Source: Heliopora coerulea (taxonomy: Eukaryota; Cnidaria; Anthozoa; Scleralcyonacea; Helioporidae). Taken from it: DNA of 64,000 nucleotides. The translations under genes and the position numbers were made by a program. The stretch lies in the NCBI GenBank assembly GCA_030142905.1, contig JASJOG010000141.1, forward strand, positions 484,501-548,500, read 5' to 3'. The notes under the pieces are model-generated. The model had not been told where the DNA came from, did no database searches, and worked only from the letters and a program-made list of their open reading frames with translations. Each line of letters starts with the position of its first letter. The first letter of the stretch is position 1. Positions 11,801 through 20,500 of this stretch are shown here, piece by piece.

Positions 11801-14522
11801 CGACGATGGAAGGATTGTCTGTCATTGTGACCACCTCACAAATTTTGCGATGCTGATGGTAAGTTAGCCAGGATAAGGTGAAAATGAAGGAACGAAGAAA
11901 CGAAGAAAGAAAGGAAGGACGAAAGAGAGAGGGAAAGAAGGAAAGGAAGAAAGTTAAAAAAAAACCCAAGAAACCAAATAACGAAGACAAACTGGGTATG
12001 GGCTACTCATAGACAAAAAAACTGGACTATTCTCTTGCAGGATGTGTATCCTGGTGATACGACATCGCACGAAAAAGCACTTGGTATATTCAGTTACATT
12101 GGCTGTGCACTGTCATTGGTTGGATTAACGTTGACCGTAATTACAATATTGCTATTTAAGTAAGTAGTGATGTCGAAATTTCACGAAACCATTGCCAGAA
12201 GAATAAGTGTTTTGGCTAAATACTTGTTATCTGTGTAATTAAATACAAGTGTATATGACTGTTGTTGCAGTAATTGTTGTTATTGTTATCATTATTGTCA
12301 TTGCCATTGTTGTTGTTGTTATTGTTATTGTTTTATTATTGTAAGTGTTGTTGTTTTTGTTGTTTTATTATTGTTTTGTTATTGTTCTTGTCGTTGTCGT
12401 TGTTGTTATGGTTATTGTTGTTGTTACTGTTATTAGTGTTGTTGTTGCTGTTGCTGTTGCTGTTGTTTTTGTTGTGGTTGTAATTGTTTCTGTTGATGTT
12501 AACCCTAGCAATTGTTCCTGCTTATGCTGCTGCTAAAGTGTTAGCGGTGGTTAATTTTATTCTATTATCGTCTTCGTCATTACTGTTGTTAATACAAACA
12601 ATTTTATGAAATTTTCGTCTTTCAGAGATCTTCGCAGCAAGGCTCCAAATCAGATCTTACTCAACTTCTGCGTAGCCTTATCTTTAACATTGGTTGTGTT
12701 CTTAGCCGCTGCTGAACGTTCGAAGACATCTTCATTGGCCAGTTGCCGTGCAGCAGCAATAGCATTGCATTATTTTGTTCTAGTGGTGTTCATGTGGATG
12801 GCGATAGAAGCCTTTAACATGTATTTGTTGTTTGTTAAAATTCTTCCTTCATATTTTCCGAAATTTATGCTGAAATGCTGCATTGTGGGTTGGGGTAAGT
12901 TGAAACTAAAAAAAAAAACCAATAAAAAACGATAGGACGAAAGGAAAAGGGATTCTAATTTATGAAAAACAATTTCTTTCAATTGAACGAGTTTTTGTTA
13001 AAAAGTCACTCAGAGTTGTGCATCGCTATCGCTCTGACAAACACTTTCACTTCTTTCAATGTTTTTATTTTTGATCGGTAATTTGACTTAGTACGTTAAA
13101 AGCATGTGAACCATTTCTTAACTGTTATTCTAATTACATTTTCAGGGATTCCAGCTGTGATTGTTTCAATCACAATGAGCTTGGCTCTTGATGACTACGG
13201 TGGTACAAAATAGTAAGTTTTGCGATGTGATACAGTTGACAACTGAACATAACTTTTCAAAAGAGAAACACAGGCTTTCAGTTATCTCTTCAGGTATAAT
13301 ATCATGGTAAAACTGAACGACTGTCTGGCTAAAATATCAAATGGAGAAATTTCGCTACTATGTGTCGTTTGTCGAGATAGGCCTGAAAAGGCTAAATGCA
13401 GTTTGATTAGTTCCTGATTGGTTTGCAAGGCGAAATATTGTGTGACTGATTGCCGATGTTTATGACCAGTTGCACAGAGATGTCACGTGAATTCAAACTT
13501 CTTAATAGTTTACCTGAAAGGTTTCCAGGAAATGTTCCCAAGGCGAGTGAAATCGTCTGGTGTCAGTCAGAGTAAAATGAATAAGTTGGTGACAGGGGAG
13601 AAAATTCCAGAGAATATACTATCATTAACGCCAACCCCAAACTCATTAACGCAAAAATACACTCATTTTAGTCGGTCGACATTCATTAGCGTAGATACGA
13701 AACCATTTTCATCAAAGGGCATTTCATAACGCTAAAAGACGACCATTAACACCCCTCTACTATACATTAAGGATAATAAAATTTCAATTAGGCAAGATAT
13801 AGCTTTTTCGTAATTGAAATTTTATTATCCCTAATGTATAATAGAATGGTGTTAATGGTCGTCTGTTGGCGCTATGGGATACCCTTCGATGCAAATGGTT
13901 GCATATCTACGCTAATGAATGTCGATTGAATAAAATGAATGTATCTTTGCGTTAATGAGTTTGAGGTTGGCATCAGTTATAGAATATTTTCTGCTAATGA
14001 ACAGGAAAAGGTATATATACCGATTTAGAGCTCCTTACGCGAGGGCAACACTGCTCTAATCAAGTAACTAACTAATCAATGCTTTTGTGTTTCAGCTGTC
14101 GACTTCATGGCGTCCCGTTTTACGTGTCGTTCATGGCTCCAGTTTTGCTCATTCTTCTCCTTAACTCCATCGCCTTCGTTCTCATCTTACATTCCCTTCT
14201 AAGTTCTGGAAGCAAATTTACGTCTGATCGAAAGGTTACTGGGTTTCAACAAGTTCGTCGTGGGGCTACGGTATTGGTTCTCCTTGGTCTGACTTGGCTG
14301 TTTGGTGTACTTGCAATCAGCGACGCCAAAATTGTTTTCCAATACCTGTTTTGTATTTTCAACTCCCTTCAAGGTCTCTTTGTCTTCGTTTTTTATTGCG
14401 TCTTTTCATCAGAGAGCAGGAAAAGATATAAATCTATCGTACTAAGAAAAGTGTTGACCGAAGCTGGCAGCCAAAATACAACAAATTTGAATATAGAACT
14501 GGATTCAGCTGGAGTGATGTGA
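2644..14522 (+). CDS. C-type-lectin adhesion G-protein-coupled receptor (18 coding exons)
   Basis: Assembled exons: 2644-2809, 5269-5295, 5533-5931, 6419-6445, 6683-7081, 7564-7590, 7958-7984, 8110-8136, 8260-8286, 8402-8422, 9309-9532, 9685-9834, 10446-10540, 11285-11858, 12041-12159, 12626-12894, 13146-13212, 14096-14522. The total is 3,072 nt (1,023 codons plus stop) and every junction has gt/ag and a closing phase. Order: signal peptide, CTLD-CTLD, Thr/Pro stalk, HRM-like Cys module, GAIN with GPS, 7TM, short tail. Adhesion GPCRs self-cleave at the GPS and signal through a tethered agonist; a lectin ectodomain suggests carbohydrate or cell-surface binding. I cannot assign it to a vertebrate ADGR subfamily. 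Confidence is high for 9309-14522 and moderate that exon 1 and all mini-exons belong to one transcript. Confidence 0.85.
3717..3978. mobile_element. MITE-like element with gcctggttcacact termini
   Basis: The left end gcctggttcacact and the right end agtgggaaccagcc are inverted relatives. Just inside each is a cgtaagcataag/ctttatgcttgcg pair, also inverted. It is about 262 bp with no coding frame, and lies in the first intron of the receptor. The superfamily is not determined. Confidence 0.65.
4630..4781 (+). pseudogene. 5'-truncated CTLD exon copy
   Basis: The sequence matches the last ~150 bp of the two full CTLD exons, including WNKGEPNN, WNDGPCDD and FICEYRQ, and keeps the same gtaagt donor at its end. 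Homology stops abruptly at about 4630, where the first ~248 nt of the exon and its acceptor are missing. The upstream side is a member of a dispersed 40-nt repeat at 4578-4617. It has drifted more (NEGG, DGP, SLHF) than the two full copies have from each other. It lacks a usable acceptor and is probably not translated. Confidence 0.75.
4927..5142 (+). other. Intronic ORF of unknown function, copy 1 (copy 2 at 6077-6292)
   Basis: An open frame of about 71 codons starting at GTG lies in the intron ahead of the mini-exon and is repeated exactly at 6077-6292. A diverged third version lies at 7227-7490 and keeps MRDQVL, THELKIW and LEKY.CGR with an interrupting insertion. The amphipathic helix-like pattern recalls SCAN or retroelement Gag capsid fragments, but I cannot demonstrate that. 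No splice signals connect it to the receptor frame. Confidence 0.35.
5533..5931 (+). CDS. Receptor CTLD exon 1
   Basis: The 399-nt exon, phase 1 at both ends, encodes one complete C-type lectin-like domain: SSCPVGW opening, SCYYFS, WSIANSNCRRLGGNLV, PWIGL (the WIGL landmark), NWNKGEPNN, CTQLW, GRWNDAPCDD and FICEY. The EPN tripeptide plus a WND motif is the signature of Ca2+-dependent mannose-type binding sites. Sugar specificity is therefore plausible but untested. It is flanked by a ctgtag acceptor and a gtaagt donor. Confidence 0.9.
6683..7081 (+). CDS. Receptor CTLD exon 2
   Basis: This is the second full-length lectin exon, exactly 1,150 bp downstream of the first and nearly identical to it. 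Amino-acid changes include WSI to WST and VVNNNKAF to VKNNNKTF. EPN and WND are retained. It is preceded by its own mini-exon copy at 6419-6445. Both exons could be included in one transcript, giving tandem lectin domains, or be used alternatively. Confidence 0.88.
7564..8422 (+). CDS. Array of five mini-exons encoding the Thr/Pro stalk
   Basis: Mini-exons at 7564-7590, 7958-7984, 8110-8136, 8260-8286 (27 nt each) and 8402-8422 (21 nt) all sit between a pyrimidine-rich ...ag and gtaag and all are phase 1. Each adds nine (or seven) residues such as VTAPTTPSS or APTTLPR, a Thr/Pro-rich stretch typical of O-glycosylated stalks. The last four lie about 150 bp apart with similar flanking introns, so they arose by tandem duplication. 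The mini-exons before the CTLDs (5269-5295, 6419-6445; VTMSATPSK) belong to the same family. The stalk may vary in length through splicing or copy number. Confidence 0.75.
8423..8640 (+). pseudogene. Remnant intron of a lost CTLD module
   Basis: The intron after the last mini-exon matches the intron that precedes the CTLD exons (5296-5480). Shared blocks include tcggaaatttaag, gactgaaaacccct and ctagaat, in order. No lectin exon follows. Instead, at about 8600, sequence ending in gaggaatg|gtaagt resembles the 7564-7590 mini-exon with its acceptor destroyed. This suggests a former mini-exon/CTLD module from which the lectin exon was deleted. Confidence 0.55.
9309..11858 (+). CDS. Receptor HRM-like module, GAIN domain and GPS (4 exons)
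   Basis: Exon 9309-9532 encodes a Cys module with FSWPETKVGSTV, ISCP, ATRECQNKW and a closing Cys, the pattern of hormone-receptor motifs of adhesion GPCRs. Exons 9685-9834, 10446-10540 and 11285-11858 encode the helical then beta-rich GAIN domain with many N-x-S/T sites. It ends in the GPS: CGFWN, then CHCDHLTNFAMLM (11820-11858). Autocleavage would fall between Leu and Thr of HLT. The residues after it form the tethered agonist, and an intron lies directly after that segment. Confidence 0.92.
10060..10435. repeat. ATGGTA/GATAAT-type microsatellite in receptor intron
   Basis: Degenerate repeats of aatggt, gataatgat and related hexamers fill the intron between 9834 and 10446. Long frames in this stretch are low-complexity (N/D/G or M/I/V runs) and are not genes. 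Confidence 0.85.
11875..11965. repeat. Purine-rich GAAA/GGAA tract
   Basis: The intron immediately after the GPS exon begins with about 90 bases of almost pure purine (gaaagaaaggaagg-type). It is low-complexity, with no gene. Confidence 0.7.
12041..14522 (+). CDS. Receptor seven-transmembrane region and tail (4 exons)
   Basis: Exons 12041-12159 (TM1, IFSYIGCALSLVGLTLTVI), 12626-12894 (TM2-TM3), 13146-13212 (TM4 core) and 14096-14522 (TM5-TM7 and tail). Family B2 landmarks are present: LNFCVALSL in TM2, MWMAIEAFNMYLLFVK in TM3, the ECL2 Cys (CRLHG), TWLFGVLAI in TM6 and FNSLQGLFVFVFYCV in TM7. The cytoplasmic tail after TM7 is short, about 45 residues, ending at TGA 14520-14522. All phases close across the introns. 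Confidence 0.95.
12242..12535. repeat. TTG/TTA trinucleotide microsatellite
   Basis: The intron between TM1 and TM2 contains about 290 bp of gttgtt/attgtt repeats. Leucine/valine-rich frames here are artefacts. Confidence 0.9.
13605..13993. mobile_element. Long foldback (palindromic MITE-like) element
   Basis: Two arms of about 165 bp are inverted around a short centre. They include cattaacgccaacc.../...ggttggcatcag, cattcattagcgtagat/atctacgctaatgaatg and a perfect core ggataataaaatttcaatta with its complement. It lies in the intron before the last receptor exon. A single half-arm relative is at 33280-33440. Confidence 0.8.
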
Positions 14523-15636
14523 ACCAAAACAGCAAAAGAGGGAAATGGTGAGAAACGCCACAGCGAAGATTTGTCACTTTTGCCTCATCGGAAGTCCGAA
14601 AATAGGGCACTATACACTGATTCCCCTGATCCGTGAAACTCATAAGCCACAAGAAAATTTGACTTCCGAGGTAAAGAAAGGAATGTTCCAAACCTAGGCC
14701 ATTTGCATACGCTTAGCACGCACTAGACCCGAAAAGTTACCAAAGCTTCATCACAATATCCATACCCTTTTGGATTTAGTGATTGGTTTTACTGTCACAG
14801 CTTTATTAGAACTCTAGTCTGAAAGGGTTTACAAAAACTCAAAGTTTCAAACACCGTTTCACGTTGTCTTCTATATTATGGAATATGTGCATTAATAGAT
14901 TTTCCTGGAATTAATGCCTGAATGTATCAGACACTATACTTCATTGTGAATATAAAATAGACTTCAGAGCAATTGTGCAAAGTAGTCCAAAAGCTAATTC
15001 TAGAGGAAAACGTCAACTTCAGATTTATTTGACGGTAGCTATGATGGTATGAAAGCTAAAAATTAGATCTTTTGATCCGTAAAGAGCTTTTGGTAGAAAT
15101 GTCTTGCGAGAAATTTCATTTCGAAAGCTCATAAATCCGAAACTTATTTATGGAGGGGCTACACAATGTCCCTCCCCCCCAAACCACTTCCCCAACCCTG
15201 TTAGACCTCAGAAAATCCGACAGTTCGAGTAGAATTGAACGCCCTGGGGACAACGATCCAAAGGTGGTAAGTCCCTGGGTACGAGATTAAGTAACTTGCA
15301 TTTTCTTCGGAAATCGGGGCGATTTGTGGTCGGTTGGTCATGGCAAGTAAACTCGTTTTGAACTTGAAACTTCAAGATATAGCTATGGGATAAATTCTTT
15401 TGATATGGCACGAATTCTTTTGATATGGCAGTTTTCAATTTGTGAGCTGATGAATGAAAGTCTCAAGGAAATTTTGGACAACCAACAGGCTTTATTCGAG
15501 GAAAACGAACGAATTTCACCCCATGTGCTGATGGCAACTAATAATGATGATAATTTAAGCTTATTTACACACGGTGGCCTTTGAGTTTCCTGTTTTTCAA
15601 AGGGCCGTGTTAAGTTATGAATAACTATATACGATA
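14523..15636. other. Receptor 3' flank without recognised gene
   Basis: About 1.1 kb follows the receptor stop codon. It probably contains its 3' UTR, but no strong aataaa signal can be placed with confidence. I see no repeat family member or coding similarity. A 16-base repeat, attcttttgatatggc, occurs twice at 15396-15430. Confidence 0.5.
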
Positions 15637-15641
15637 CTAAT

Positions 15642-15825
15642 CAGGGATGTCGGAGCGGAATTACGAGTGGGGGGGGGGGGGGGCTTGAGATAAAAATACA
15701 GCATTTTGTATGCTTCTCTGGGAAATTGCACAACAAGTGTCTTAAAGCGTAGTTGTTTCAACATTACATTTGGAAAAAAGTGGGGGCTACAGCCCTTGCA
15801 GCCCCCCCCGGCTCCGCCGTCCCTG
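15642..15825. mobile_element. Small hAT-like MITE, 184 bp
   Basis: Termini are cagggatgtcggagcgg and ccggctccgccgtccctg, inverted relatives. A G-run (about 15671-15683) and a C-run (15802-15809) form part of the fold. The element is flanked by a ctaat direct repeat at 15637-15641 and 15826-15830. The 5-bp flank is shorter than the usual 8-bp hAT duplication, so the class is tentative. Confidence 0.7.
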
Positions 15826-15932
15826 CTAATTACAAACTGTCAATATATAAACAACTATATACAATACTAGTTTACAAACTTACAATATTACTCCACAGAA
15901 AACTATTGTGTGATATTATTATTGTCCCGGCT

Positions 15933-16870
15933 CAATTGCATACATCTTTGATCACTTTCTTAAAGGCTTTGACAGTGATTTCATTTAATTTTGTCATTGG
16001 AGCTTTGCCTGCTAAGGTTTCATTCCATAAAGCAGCTCCCCTGTAAGCAAAGCTCCGTCTTAGGAAATTTGTTTTGGACTTTTGCAAATAGAGCGTTTTA
16101 TGATTACTTCTTAAGTCATACATGTGGTTAGTAGAGACCTTAAACATCTGTGTTAAGTATTCTGGAGCCATACCCTTAAGCACTTTGAACATCATAATAA
16201 GTTCTCTATTTTTTAATAATGACTGGAGAGGGGTCCAATTAAGCATTTGAAAAATATTGGAAGATCTCTCTTCATAGCCTAAACAAGTTATGACTCGGGC
16301 CGCACGCTTTTGAAATTTAGCCATTTTTGTAAGGTTCGCTTGATTGCCATCGTGCCATACAGTAGAGCAGTAATTAAAATAAGGAAGTACAAATGTCTTG
16401 TATATAGTCACTAAAGTTGCTTGGGGGACATAGGGTTTTACTTTTCTAAGTACGGCTATAGAACAAGAAATCTTTTTGTATTGTTCTTCTACATGGTTCG
16501 TCCATTGTAATTTATCTTCGATTATTACCCCGAGCACTTTTTTATTATAGACTCTTGATCGCATGTCTCCAATTTTAATTACAGGTTCACTTGCTAATTG
16601 TTCTGAACGCTTTCTCGAGCCGATAAGCATGTACTCTGTTTTTCCTTTATTCAACGTTAATTTGTTGGCGTCTAACCATGTTTAAACATTAACAATGTCT
16701 ATCCCCAGCTTATATTCAATTTCAGAGACAGTCTGTCCGGTTGCAGTTAGACTTGTATCATCTGCAAACATAGCTCCGTGGAGACACGGTAACGAAGCAC
16801 CCGCGAGTAAGAAGACGTTCACCAAAGGGTTTTGACGAAGTTAATTTACAGGCAAATTCCATAAGTACTT
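15933..16870 (-). pseudogene. 5'-truncated non-LTR retrotransposon (LINE) reverse transcriptase fragment
   Basis: Read on the minus strand, the fragment begins near the catalytic box and shows AMFADDTSLTA (about 16750-16785). It continues through TWLDANKLTLNKGKTEYMLIGS, then the thumb/C-terminal region with YNKKVLGVIIEDKLQW, FNYCSTVWH, KFQKRAARVI and LNWTPL. An in-frame TAA near 16681 separates the FADD part from the 240-codon remainder. The sequence upstream of the box is degenerate. This C-terminal arrangement is typical of CR1/jockey-like LINEs. It is a dead copy and ends at about 15933. Confidence 0.85.
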
Positions 16871-17020
16871 CTTTGACATAGTTGGCATAAATGAAGCTAC
16901 ACTTTCGTATGTTTGTGCCGGTGAAAATTATGGCTTTTCTACAATGCAGGTGGCGTAACTAAAGAGGTGGGGTCAGGGAGAGGGTAGCGACCTCGGCGTT
17001 AATGCAGTTCCGCCCCTCAA

Positions 17021-17160
17021 CCATATAAATGCAAGTAATGTTAGAAAATTATGTATCACTCGACAGTCTATCGCCTGGAAATTACAGTGATACCATGATA
17101 CCAAGCATTTACTACAAACATAATGCTTTATAGCCTTAAAGAACATCCCTGTTACTTGGC
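17021..17160. repeat. Dispersed 141-bp repeat, copy 2
   Basis: This is the direct-orientation partner of 1-141. It ends exactly where the 66-bp border repeats of the satellite region begin. Together the copies bracket the whole receptor locus. Confidence 0.85.
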
Positions 17161-17540
17161 ATAAATTAATGCCGTTAAATCGGCGTAAATTCATGGCGTT
17201 AAATCGGCGAAAGTTCGATGTTTCAGTTGGTGTAATACATCCCAAGGGAATTCTTTTCCCAAGTCAAAATCGGCCAAAATTCGATTTTTTAGTTGATGTA
17301 ATAAATCCCAAGGCAATTCTTTTCCCAACTCAAAATCGGCAAAAACTCAATGTTTTAGTTGGTGTAATAAATCCCAAGGGAATTCTTTTCCCAACTCAAA
17401 ATCGGCCAAAATTCGATTTTTTAGTTGGTGTAATAAATGCCAAGGGGGAAATCTTTTCCCAAGTCAAAATCGGCTAAAACTCAATGTTTTAGTTGGTGCA
17501 ATAATTCCCAAGGGAACTCATTTCCATAATCAAAATCGCC
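17161..17540 (+). repeat. Left satellite border: five 66-bp repeats
   Basis: The unit runs tgtaataaatcccaaggg, then ttcttttcccaactcaaaat, then cggccaaaattcgattt. The tgtaata landmark recurs at 17231, 17297, 17363 and 17429. An open frame across these units is a by-product of 66 being a multiple of three. The same family, in inverted orientation, forms the right border at 32006-32262. Confidence 0.85.
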
Positions 17541-20500
17541 TAAAATACATTAACCCACACTTTTTGACGATTTTTCCATCAATTTCAAAGTTTAGAAATA
17601 AGCTAACAATATAAAACAGCCGAAATAAACTAGTTTGGCATTCATTTCACTTATTCTGACGTAAAATTACGGGTCATATTTGAGGTCAAAAAATTTCTAA
17701 AAGAAGTAAAGGAGTTAATCCACCGTTTTTGACGATTTTTCGCCCAATTTCCAAGTTTCGAAATAAGCTCAGAATATGAAAGATTAGGCCAAAGAAACTA
17801 GTTTCGCATTGATTTCAGTCACTTTAAGGTAAAATTAACGCAAATATTTGAGTTCGAAAAATTGGGAAAAAAGTAAAGGGAAAAATTGGGAAAAAAAGTA
17901 ATCGTCAAAAACCTTTGGTTTTTGACGATTTTTCGACCAATTTCAAAGTTTCGAAATAAGGTCAGAATATGAAAGATTAGGCCAAAGAAACTAGTTTCGC
18001 ATTAATTTCAGTCACTTTAAGGTAAAATTAAGGCGAATATTTGAGATCGAAAAATTTCGGAAAAAAGTAAAGGGGTTAAGCTTTGGTTTTTGAAGATTTT
18101 TCGCCCAATTTCAAAGTTTCGAAATATGCTCAAAATATGAAAGATTAGGCCAAGGAAACTTGTTTCGCATTGATTTCAGTTACTTTAAGGTAAGATTAAT
18201 GCAAATATTTGAGTTCGAAAAATTGGCAAAAAAGTAAAGGGGTTAACCTTTGGTTATTGACAATTTTTCGCCCAATTTCAAAGTTTCGAAATAAGCTGAG
18301 AATATGAAAGATTAGGCCAAAGAAACTAGTTTCGCATTGATTTCAGTCACTTTAAGGTAAAATTAAGGCGAATATTTGAGATCGAAAAATTTCGAAAAAA
18401 AGTAAAAGGGTTAACCTATGGTTTCTGACGATTTTTGGACCAATTTCCAAGTTTCGAAATAAGCTCAGAATATGAAAGATTAGGCCAAAGAAACTACTTT
18501 GGCATTGATTTCAGTCATTTTGAGGTAAAATTAAGGCGAATACTTGAGGTCGAAAAATTGGCAAAAAAAGTAAAGGGGTTAACCCATGGTTTTTGACGAT
18601 TTCTCGACCAATTTGAAACTTCCGAAATAAGCTAAGAATATGAAAGATTAGGCCAAAGAAACAAGTTTGGTATTGATTCCAGTCATTTCAAGGGAAAATT
18701 AAGGAGAATATTTGAGGTCGCAAAATTTCCAAAAAAAAGTAAAGGGGTTAACCTTTGGTTTTTGACAATTTTTCGCCCAATTTCAAAGTTTCGAAATAAG
18801 CTGAGAATATGAAAGATTAGGCCAAAGAAACTAATTTCGCATTGATTTCAGTTACTTTAAGGTAAGATTAATGCAAATATTTGAGTTCGAAAAATTGGGA
18901 AAAAAGTAAAGGGGTTAACCTTTGGTTTTTGACGATTTTTCGACCAATTTCAAAGTTTCGAAATTAGCTCAGAATATGAAAGATTAGGCCAAAGAAACTA
19001 GTTTCGCATTGATTTCAGTCACTTTAACGTAAAATTAACGCAAATATTTGAGCTCGAAAAATTGGGACAAAAGTAAAGGGGTTAACCTTTGGTTTTTGAC
19101 GATTTTTCGACCAATTTCAAAGTTTCGAAATAAGGTCAGAATATGAAAGATTAGGCCAAAGAAACTAGTTTCGCATTGATTTCAGTCACTTGAAGGTAAA
19201 ATTAACGCAAATATTTGAGTTCGAAAAATTGGTAAGAAAGTAAAGGGGTTAACCTTTGGTTTTTGACGATTTTTCGACCAATTTCAAAGTTTCGAAATAA
19301 GGTCAGAATATGAAAGATTAGGCCAAAGAAACTAGTTTCGCATTGATTTCAGTCACTTGAAGGTAAAATTAACGCAAATATTTGAGTTCGAAAAATTGGT
19401 AAGAAAGTAAAGGGGTTAACCTTTGGTTTTTGACGATTTTTCGCCCAATTTCCAAGTTTCGAAATAAGCTCAGAATATGAAAGATTAGGCAAAAAAAACT
19501 AGTTTCGCATTGATTTCAGTCACTTGAAGGTAAAATTAAAGCAAATATTTGAGGTCGAAAAATTGGGAAAAAAGTAAAGGGGTTAAGCTTTGGTTTTTGA
19601 CGATTTTTCGCCCAATTTCCAAGTTTCGAAATAAGCTCAGAATATGAAAGATTAGGCCAAAAAAACTAGTTTCGCATTGATTTCAGTCACTTGAAGGTAA
19701 AATTAACGCAAATATTTGAGGTCGAAAAATTGGGAAAAAAGTAAAGGGGTTAAGCTTTGGTTTTTGACGATTTTTCGACCAATTTCAAAGTTTCGAAATA
19801 AGCTCAGAATATGAAAGATTAGGCCAAAAAAACTAGTTTCGCATTGATTTCAGTCACTTTAAGGTAAAATTAAAGCAAATATTTGAGGTCGAAAAATTGG
19901 GAAAAAAGTAAAGGGGTTAACCTTTGGTTTTTGACGATTTTTCGACCAATTTCAAAGTTTCGAAATTAGCTCAGAATATGAAAGATTAGGCCAAAGAAAC
20001 TAGTTTCGCATTGATTTCAGTCACTTTAAGGTAAAATTAAGGGAAATATTTGAAGTCAAAAAATTGGGAAAAAAGTAAAGGGGTTAACCTTTGGTTTTTG
20101 ACGATTTTTCGACCAATTTCAAAGTTTCGAAATTAGCTCAGAATATGAAAGATTAGGCCAAAGAAACTAGTTTCGCATTGATTTCAGTTACTTTAAGGTA
20201 AGATTAATGCAAATATTTGAGCTCGAAAAATTGGGAAAAAAGTAAAGGGGTTAACCTTTGGTTTTTGACGATTTTTCGACCAATTTCCAAGTTTCGAAAT
20301 TAGCTCAGAATATGAAAGATTAGGCCAAAGAAACTAGTTTTGCATTGATTTCAGTTACTTTAAGGTAAGATTAATGCAAATATTTGAGTTCGAAAAATTG
20401 GGAAAAAAGTAAAGGGGTTAACCTTTGGTTTTTGACGATTTTTCGACCAATTTCAAAGTTTCGAAATAAGGTCAGAATATGAAAGATTAGGCCAAAGAAA

